Below are positions 7,618 to 10,412 of a stretch of 10,412 nt of DNA, in pieces; the stretch's first letter is position 1, and every line of letters begins with the position of its first letter. The DNA is taken from positions 1-10,412 of the forward strand of contig JADLCG010000198.1 in the NCBI GenBank assembly GCA_020847355.1. Direction: 5' to 3'. The translations under genes were made by a program, and so were the position numbers. A model generated the notes under the pieces. It did no database searches and was not told where the DNA came from. It saw nothing but the letters and a program-made list of their open reading frames with translations. The stretch is from Anaerolineales bacterium (GTDB taxonomy: Bacteria > Chloroflexota > Anaerolineae > Anaerolineales > Villigracilaceae).

Positions 7618-8183
7618 ATCTAGCCAAACTTCCCATTCTCGAATCCTATTGGGTTCAACCCAAGCGCTTCCTCGCCGGAGAATACCCGGGCGCGCGCGAA
7701 ACTGAAACCGCGCGCCGCCGCATAGACGCCTTCCTCGAAGCGGGAATCAACGCCTTCTTCGATCTCACCCAGCCGCACGAGCATGTGCCTTACGAGGGCA
7801 TCTTGAAAGAACAAGCCCGCGCCTACGAAGTGGACGCGCAATACCAGCGTTTTTCAATCCCAGACCATCGCGTGCCTTCCGCCGCCACCATGCAAACCAT
7901 CCTCAACGCCATGGACGAAGCGCTAAACAATGGGCGCAATATTTACGTCCATTGTTGGGGCGGCATTGGGCGCGCCGGTATCACAGTGGCATGTCACCTT
8001 GTGCGGCAGGGTCTGAGCAATGAACAGGCGTTAGAACGTCTCAACCAACTCTACAAAACCAGACCCGCCAACCCGTACTATCCGCGCTCGCCAGAAACCC
8101 AAGAACAAATAGATTTTGTGATGAACTGGCGCGAAATTCCTCAGGCGACACATCCCAGCCAACAAACCTTTTGCGAAGGATAA
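7614..8183 (+). CDS. Dual-specificity/tyrosine-type protein phosphatase
   Basis: This 189-residue cytosolic-looking protein has the cysteine-dependent phosphatase signature HCWGGIGRAG (113-122). Cys114 is the nucleophile and Arg120 binds phosphate (CX5R). An upstream SIPDHRVPS places Asp84 as the likely general acid. The N-terminal part, with LAGEYPGA and FFDLTQPHE, also fits compact bacterial dual-specificity phosphatases. There is no signal peptide or membrane span. The substrate is unknown and could be a phosphotyrosine, phosphoserine or small phosphorylated molecule. I chose the ATG at 7614 because ATGA (7614-7617) overlaps the upstream TGA, the classic arrangement for translational coupling. 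An in-frame ATG at 7587 would add nine residues inside the previous gene and is less likely. Coupling to a surface metallopeptidase gene suggests linked expression, though partners on opposite sides of the membrane need not interact. Confidence 0.9.
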   Translation: MNLAKLPILESYWVQPKRFLAGEYPGARETETARRRIDAFLEAGINAFFDLTQPHEHVPYEGILKEQARAYEVDAQYQRFSIPDHRVPSAATMQTILNAMDEALNNGRNIYVHCWGGIGRAGITVACHLVRQGLSNEQALERLNQLYKTRPANPYYPRSPETQEQIDFVMNWREIPQATHPSQQTFCEG

Positions 8184-8363
8184 ATTTCCGCTTCTTACTT
8201 AACTTTTGCCTGTCCGCCCGCCCAAGCTTCTGCCCAGCCTGAGCAAACAGAACCCTGCCCCAGCGGAGTTAGAAGCGCCGTCAAATTAATCAAACTTAAG
8301 TGCAAGGTAGGCGGTCAAAAAACGGAAGTATAATTTTATCCAGCAATTGGAGGCTTTTTTTCA
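8184..8363. other. Non-coding gap upstream of lepB
   Basis: This 180-bp stretch has no ORF I would defend. The left part is C-rich on the plus strand and contains distant inverted arms GCTTCT (8226-8231) and AGAAGC (8271-8276), with a 39-nt loop. The right part becomes AT-rich and holds the candidate lepB promoter and ribosome binding site. I see no clear terminator for the peptidase/phosphatase pair and no RNA family that I recognise. Confidence 0.5.
8329..8334 (+). promoter_or_regulatory. Candidate -10 element (TATAAT) for the lepB cluster
   Basis: A perfect TATAAT lies 29 bases before the lepB TTG start and would give a start point near 8341 and a short leader. The region 16-18 bp upstream (GGTAGG and neighbours) does not resemble TTGACA, so the assignment rests on the -10 and on position alone. 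Confidence 0.45.
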
Positions 8364-8957
8364 TTGGAAACTTATCAACACGAAGAGCCAGCGCAAACGA
8401 CGCCGCAACCCGCCGCAGAAGAAGAAATTCACTGGAAGCGCTTCCTCCTCGACTTAGCGCAAACGCTGGGCTTGGCGATTATTCTGTTTATCGGCATCAA
8501 TCTCATTTCGGCGCGCGTGCGCGTGGATGGAACCAGCATGGTTCCCACTCTGCAAGACGGCGAGTTTGTGCTGGTTAGCAAATTATCGTATCGCTTCAGC
8601 GAGATCGCGCGCGGCGATATTATCGTCTTTCATTTTCCGCGCAACCCTGACGAAGATTTGATCAAACGCATCATTGGGTTGCCCGGCGATCGCGTAAAAA
8701 TCCAAAACAATCAGGTCTTTGTCAACGACGTTCAACTAAACGAGCCGTATATTGCCGAAGAGCCAGGCTACGCGGGAGCATGGCAAGTGGAACCGCAAAC
8801 GCTATTTGTTTTGGGCGATAATCGTAATAACTCTTCCGATTCGCATTCCTGGGGCTTGCTCCCCATTGAAAAAATAGTCGGCAAAGCCGTGCTAATTTAT
8901 TGGCCCCCGCGTTTTTGGAAGATGATCGAGCATACTGATGTTTTTGCTACCCCCTAA
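8364..8957 (+). CDS. lepB: Signal peptidase I
   Basis: This is a membrane-bound serine protease that removes signal peptides from proteins exported by Sec or Tat. The 197-residue protein has an acidic, Pro/Gln-rich N-terminal tail, one membrane span (about 30-50), then the outer catalytic domain. Family boxes are clear: VDGTSMVPTL with nucleophile Ser58, DLIKRIIGLPGD with general base Lys101, and LGDNRNNSSDSHSWGLLP (150-167). The single span and short length match the Gram-positive-like type rather than the two-span E. coli enzyme. The start is TTG, chosen because GGAGG at 8349-8353 lies 10 bases upstream and no ATG is better placed before the membrane segment. A zinc-finger gene follows 9 bp after the stop. 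It would process exported proteins, probably including the Ig-domain protein if that has an ordinary signal peptide. Lipoproteins such as the one at 6574 need signal peptidase II instead. Confidence 0.95.
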   Translation: METYQHEEPAQTTPQPAAEEEIHWKRFLLDLAQTLGLAIILFIGINLISARVRVDGTSMVPTLQDGEFVLVSKLSYRFSEIARGDIIVFHFPRNPDEDLIKRIIGLPGDRVKIQNNQVFVNDVQLNEPYIAEEPGYAGAWQVEPQTLFVLGDNRNNSSDSHSWGLLPIEKIVGKAVLIYWPPRFWKMIEHTDVFATP

Positions 8958-8966
8958 GAGATTAAG

Positions 8967-9272
8967 ATGAGCGCTGACGAAAACCTTTCAAACGTTGCTT
9001 CATATCCCTGCCCCGAATGTATAGTGGGCGTGATGCGCCCGCGAACGATCACCTATTTCACTTGGCTGGGGCAGGAACTGATCACCGTGCCGAATTTTCC
9101 GGCTTGGGTTTGCGATCTGTGCGGTAAACGCGAATATGACAATCAAGCCATTGCTTGGCTCAAGATGTTGCTGAATCCAAATACGGGCAAGCCTACGCCG
9201 CATAAACATCCAGCCAACTTACGCGCCAATTCGCGGCTTAACCCTCACCCCCCTCTCACCCCCGACTCTTAG
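8967..9272 (+). CDS. YgiT-type zinc-finger domain protein
   Basis: This 101-residue protein has two CxxC pairs, CPEC (Cys15/Cys18) and CDLC (Cys49/Cys52). They are separated by a 30-residue strand-rich insert ending in VPNFPAWVC. This is the pattern of YgiT/MqsA-type N-terminal zinc fingers. MqsA's DNA-binding helix-turn-helix domain is absent: after residue 70 the chain is basic and Pro/His/Asn-rich and looks disordered. YgiT-type fingers are often described in antitoxins, but no RelE- or MqsR-like toxin is adjacent, so an antitoxin role is not supported. It begins 9 bp after lepB and its final codons overlap the ribosome binding site of the next gene, so it probably belongs to one transcript with both. 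The C-terminal tail is encoded by a C-rich low-complexity run. Confidence 0.75.
   Translation: MSADENLSNVASYPCPECIVGVMRPRTITYFTWLGQELITVPNFPAWVCDLCGKREYDNQAIAWLKMLLNPNTGKPTPHKHPANLRANSRLNPHPPLTPDS
9239..9266 (+). repeat. C-rich low-complexity run at the 3' end of the zinc-finger gene
   Basis: The last codons of the zinc-finger gene run through a pyrimidine-rich stretch in which CCCTCACC- and CTCTCACC-type words repeat. It encodes NPHPPLTPDS. It resembles the short C-rich dispersed sequences often found between genes in environmental bacteria, so the tail may be captured intergenic repeat rather than old protein sequence. Only one copy is visible in this window, so its dispersed nature is inferred. 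Confidence 0.4.
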
Positions 9273-9282
9273 GAGCTTTATT

Positions 9283-9831
9283 ATGGCGATGGATACCTCC
9301 CCACGAACCTTTCGTTTTCTCTCTTCGGACGTTCTCACCTCAGGATACCGAATCGTGGGCAAGGTGATGGCGACCAGCCACGGCGTGATGGGTATGCTCA
9401 ACGACAGTACGCATTCTTCCATAGATATCAATGACGCGCGCATGGCGCGTTTACACATGCCGACAAAATTGGTGGATCACTTTGAACTAGTGCGTATGAT
9501 GAAAAAACAAGTTCACGCCCTATGCTTAAATCGGCGCGAGGATTTAGGTCCGCAGGCGCTTGTGCGCGGCGGCTATACCAAAACTATGGAATATCCGATT
9601 CGCGTCGCTACGCAAATGTTTGAGATAGAAGGCGTGATGGAATTGCCCGGGCGCTTCGATTTCACCGCCATGATGGCGGAAGGTTCGCGGGAATTCATCC
9701 CCATTTTCAACGCTACCGTCACCGCCATTTTGATACCCAACTTCCGCGTGGAAAGCTCGGCTTTGCTGGTCAACCGCTCAAAAATAGATTTAGTCGCTTT
9801 ATTAAATCAAAGGGTTAAACCGGAAAATTAA
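9283..9831 (+). CDS. Hypothetical protein made of two related tandem domains (DUF6812-like pattern)
   Basis: I cannot name a function for this 182-residue protein. It appears to hold two copies of one domain. Copy 1 (about 16-84) begins VLTSGYRIVGKV and passes through INDARMARLHMP. Copy 2 (about 106-172) begins RVATQMFEIEGVM and passes through IFNATVTAILIP. Both share a V-x-T-x-x-[YF]-x-I-x-G opening, a Gly- and Met-containing turn, an alternating strand before Ala, a [MI]P turn and a final strand region. The [YF]xIxG opening and the LND turn of copy 1 recall DUF6812, but this is a resemblance, not a match I can test. There is no signal peptide or membrane span. The ATG at 9283 has AGGAG at 9271-9275, which overlaps the upstream stop codon, so translation of the pair is probably linked. 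Confidence 0.75.
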   Translation: MAMDTSPRTFRFLSSDVLTSGYRIVGKVMATSHGVMGMLNDSTHSSIDINDARMARLHMPTKLVDHFELVRMMKKQVHALCLNRREDLGPQALVRGGYTKTMEYPIRVATQMFEIEGVMELPGRFDFTAMMAEGSREFIPIFNATVTAILIPNFRVESSALLVNRSKIDLVALLNQRVKPEN

Positions 9832-9844
9832 TCCCTCAAACTGC

Positions 9845-9873
9845 TTGACTGCCAAAGGGTGGGATGATACAAT
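9845..9873 (+). promoter_or_regulatory. Sigma-70-type promoter of the tRNA-Glu gene
   Basis: TTGACT (9845-9850) and TACAAT (9868-9873) are separated by exactly 17 bp, and a TG at 9865-9866 adds a partial extended -10 feature. The predicted start near 9880 would leave about 20 nt of leader before the mature tRNA 5' end. It lies directly after the repeat-domain gene, so the tRNA has its own promoter. Confidence 0.85.
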
Positions 9874-9899
9874 CCGCCCGCTCAAAAAATAGAGCCTCT

Positions 9900-9972
9900 G
9901 CCCCCATCGTCTAGTGGACTAGGACGCGGCCCTTTCAAGGCCACGACCGGGGTTCGAATCCCCGTGGGGGCA
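9900..9972 (+). tRNA. tRNA-Glu (anticodon UUC)
   Basis: This 73-nt cloverleaf carries glutamate for GAA/GAG codons. The acceptor stem pairs GCCCCCA (9900-9906) with TGGGGGC (9965-9971), and the discriminator is A9972. The D arm runs GTCTAG...GGAC. The anticodon loop CTTTCAA has anticodon TTC. The T arm is CGGGG-TTCGAAT-CCCCG. The 3' CCA is not encoded (CCT follows), so a CCA-adding enzyme is needed. The anticodon stem CGGCC/GGCCA has a C-A mismatch at its outer pair (positions 27-43), while the other four pairs are G-C. The gene sits between its own promoter and its own terminator. Confidence 0.96.
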
Positions 9973-9978
9973 CCTGCA

Positions 9979-10005
9979 AAAAAGCCGATGCATAATCGGC
10001 TTTTT
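9979..10005 (+). terminator. Rho-independent terminator of the tRNA-Glu gene
   Basis: The arms GCCGAT (9984-9989) and ATCGGC (9995-10000) form a perfect 6-bp stem around the loop GCATA. An A tract on the left and TTTTT (10001-10005) on the right extend the stem by A-T pairs, which would make termination partly bidirectional. It begins 7 nt after the mature tRNA end, so the precursor trailer is short. Confidence 0.88.
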
Positions 10006-10101
10006 GATTCCTTGCTTAGGCTTGAGAATTTTCACCGCAACTTTCATTATTTTTTTTTCGTAAGCCATAGTAGATTTAACATCTCTTTTCAAGGAGTAAG
10101 G

Positions 10102-10412
10102 ATGACTCTCAAAAGATGGCTATACAAAGGTAACCGCCCAAACTGGATTGCAAAATTCATTAATCACGGCTATGCAGCGCTTCATTCAGCCGGGCTTTTT
10201 CCAAACTACATGGTCACGCTGGAAGTGATCGGCAGGCAATCACAAAAAGCAATTCGCTTTCCGCTGGCTATGGTCACGGTGAATAGAGAGCGGTATCTCG
10301 TCTCCATGCTGGGAAAGGACGCCAATTGGGTATTAAATCTTAAAGCCAACGAAGGTAAAGCGCGCTTGATTCACGGCATTCAAGAGGAAGTAATTCTGGA
10401 AGAAGTAAATAT
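10102..10412 (+). CDS. Deazaflavin-dependent oxidoreductase / Ddn-family (nitroreductase-like) protein, 3' truncated by window
   Basis: The frame is open from the ATG at 10102 to the end of the window (103 complete codons). The protein has the small split-barrel pattern of the Ddn/F420H2-dependent quinone reductase family: EVIGRQSQKAIRFPLAMV (about 47-64) resembles the family's TGRKSG...RTPL motif, RYLVSMLGKDANWVLNLKAN (about 70-89) resembles the family's YLLVAS...P.WYHNLRAN stretch, and a beta strand with paired Glu follows. Characterised members reduce quinones or nitro compounds with reduced F420, but other members use different flavins, so the cofactor here is uncertain. AAGGAG at 10091-10096 lies 5 bases before the ATG and sets the start. 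Met1 is followed by a basic amphipathic region (TLKRWLYKGNRPNW), with no clear signal peptide. The gene is separated from the tRNA by a terminator and about 95 bp of AT-rich spacer. Confidence 0.85.
   Translation, partial: MTLKRWLYKGNRPNWIAKFINHGYAALHSAGLFPNYMVTLEVIGRQSQKAIRFPLAMVTVNRERYLVSMLGKDANWVLNLKANEGKARLIHGIQEEVILEEVN

Noticed and set aside
8300..8578. 92-codon frame overlapping the lepB promoter and 5' end
   Set aside because: It is out of frame with lepB, is rich in Arg/Ser and lacks motifs, whereas the overlapping lepB frame has full catalytic boxes.
8967..9831. Toxin-antitoxin pair (YgiT-type finger plus following gene)
   Set aside because: The second protein does not resemble RelE, HigB or MqsR toxins, is far longer than those, and the finger protein lacks a DNA-binding domain.
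1..10412. CRISPR array, insertion sequence, phage or integration site
   Set aside because: I saw no regularly spaced repeats, transposase or integrase motifs, terminal inverted repeats or duplicated tRNA end. The sequence beyond tRNA-Glu shows no copy of its 3' end within the window.

Overview
The window looks like chromosomal DNA of an uncultured or little-studied Chloroflexota bacterium, most likely Anaerolineae. This is an inference from gene content and style, not from a marker gene. The supporting signs are an NBR1-type four-tryptophan Ig domain on a probably exported protein, a methylmalonyl-CoA mutase catalytic subunit without its B12 domain, a deazaflavin (F420/Ddn-family) oxidoreductase, a single-span signal peptidase I, lipoproteins with Thr/Glu/Ala/Pro linkers, and moderate GC with many GCG/CGC words. 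It reads as a conserved housekeeping and accessory mix. I see no insertion sequence, phage gene, CRISPR array or integration scar.

Layout, left to right. (1) 3-263: the C-terminal end of a gene that starts outside the window, encoding an NBR1-like Ig domain. (2) 393-2240: htpG, an Hsp90 chaperone, followed 7 bp later by a membrane acyltransferase-3 protein (2248-3699) with an unusual hydrophobic C-terminal extension. (3) 3696-5348, minus strand: the methylmalonyl-CoA mutase catalytic subunit, whose stop codon overlaps the acyltransferase stop tail-to-tail. (4) 5485-6486: an unrecognised protein with a C-terminal helical region and membrane anchor, divergent from the mutase. (5) 6574-7617 and 7614-8180: a lipoprotein with an HExxH...E metallopeptidase signature, joined by an ATGA stop/start overlap to a cysteine-dependent protein phosphatase. 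(6) A 180-bp gap, then lepB with a TTG start (8364-8957), a YgiT-type zinc-finger protein (8967-9272) and a protein of two internally repeated domains (9283-9831), closely spaced and probably co-transcribed. (7) tRNA-Glu(UUC) at 9900-9972, with a clear promoter and a clear terminator. (8) The 5' part of a Ddn-family oxidoreductase gene (10102 to the window end).

How the genes relate: three units look transcriptionally linked, namely htpG/acyltransferase, metallopeptidase/phosphatase and lepB/zinc finger/repeat protein. The rest are neighbours without an evident shared pathway. The best candidates for undescribed biology are the lipoprotein-peptidase/phosphatase pair, the tail-anchored protein at 5485-6486, and the zinc-finger plus duplicated-domain pair after lepB. 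None can be called a new defence or mobile system from this sequence alone.
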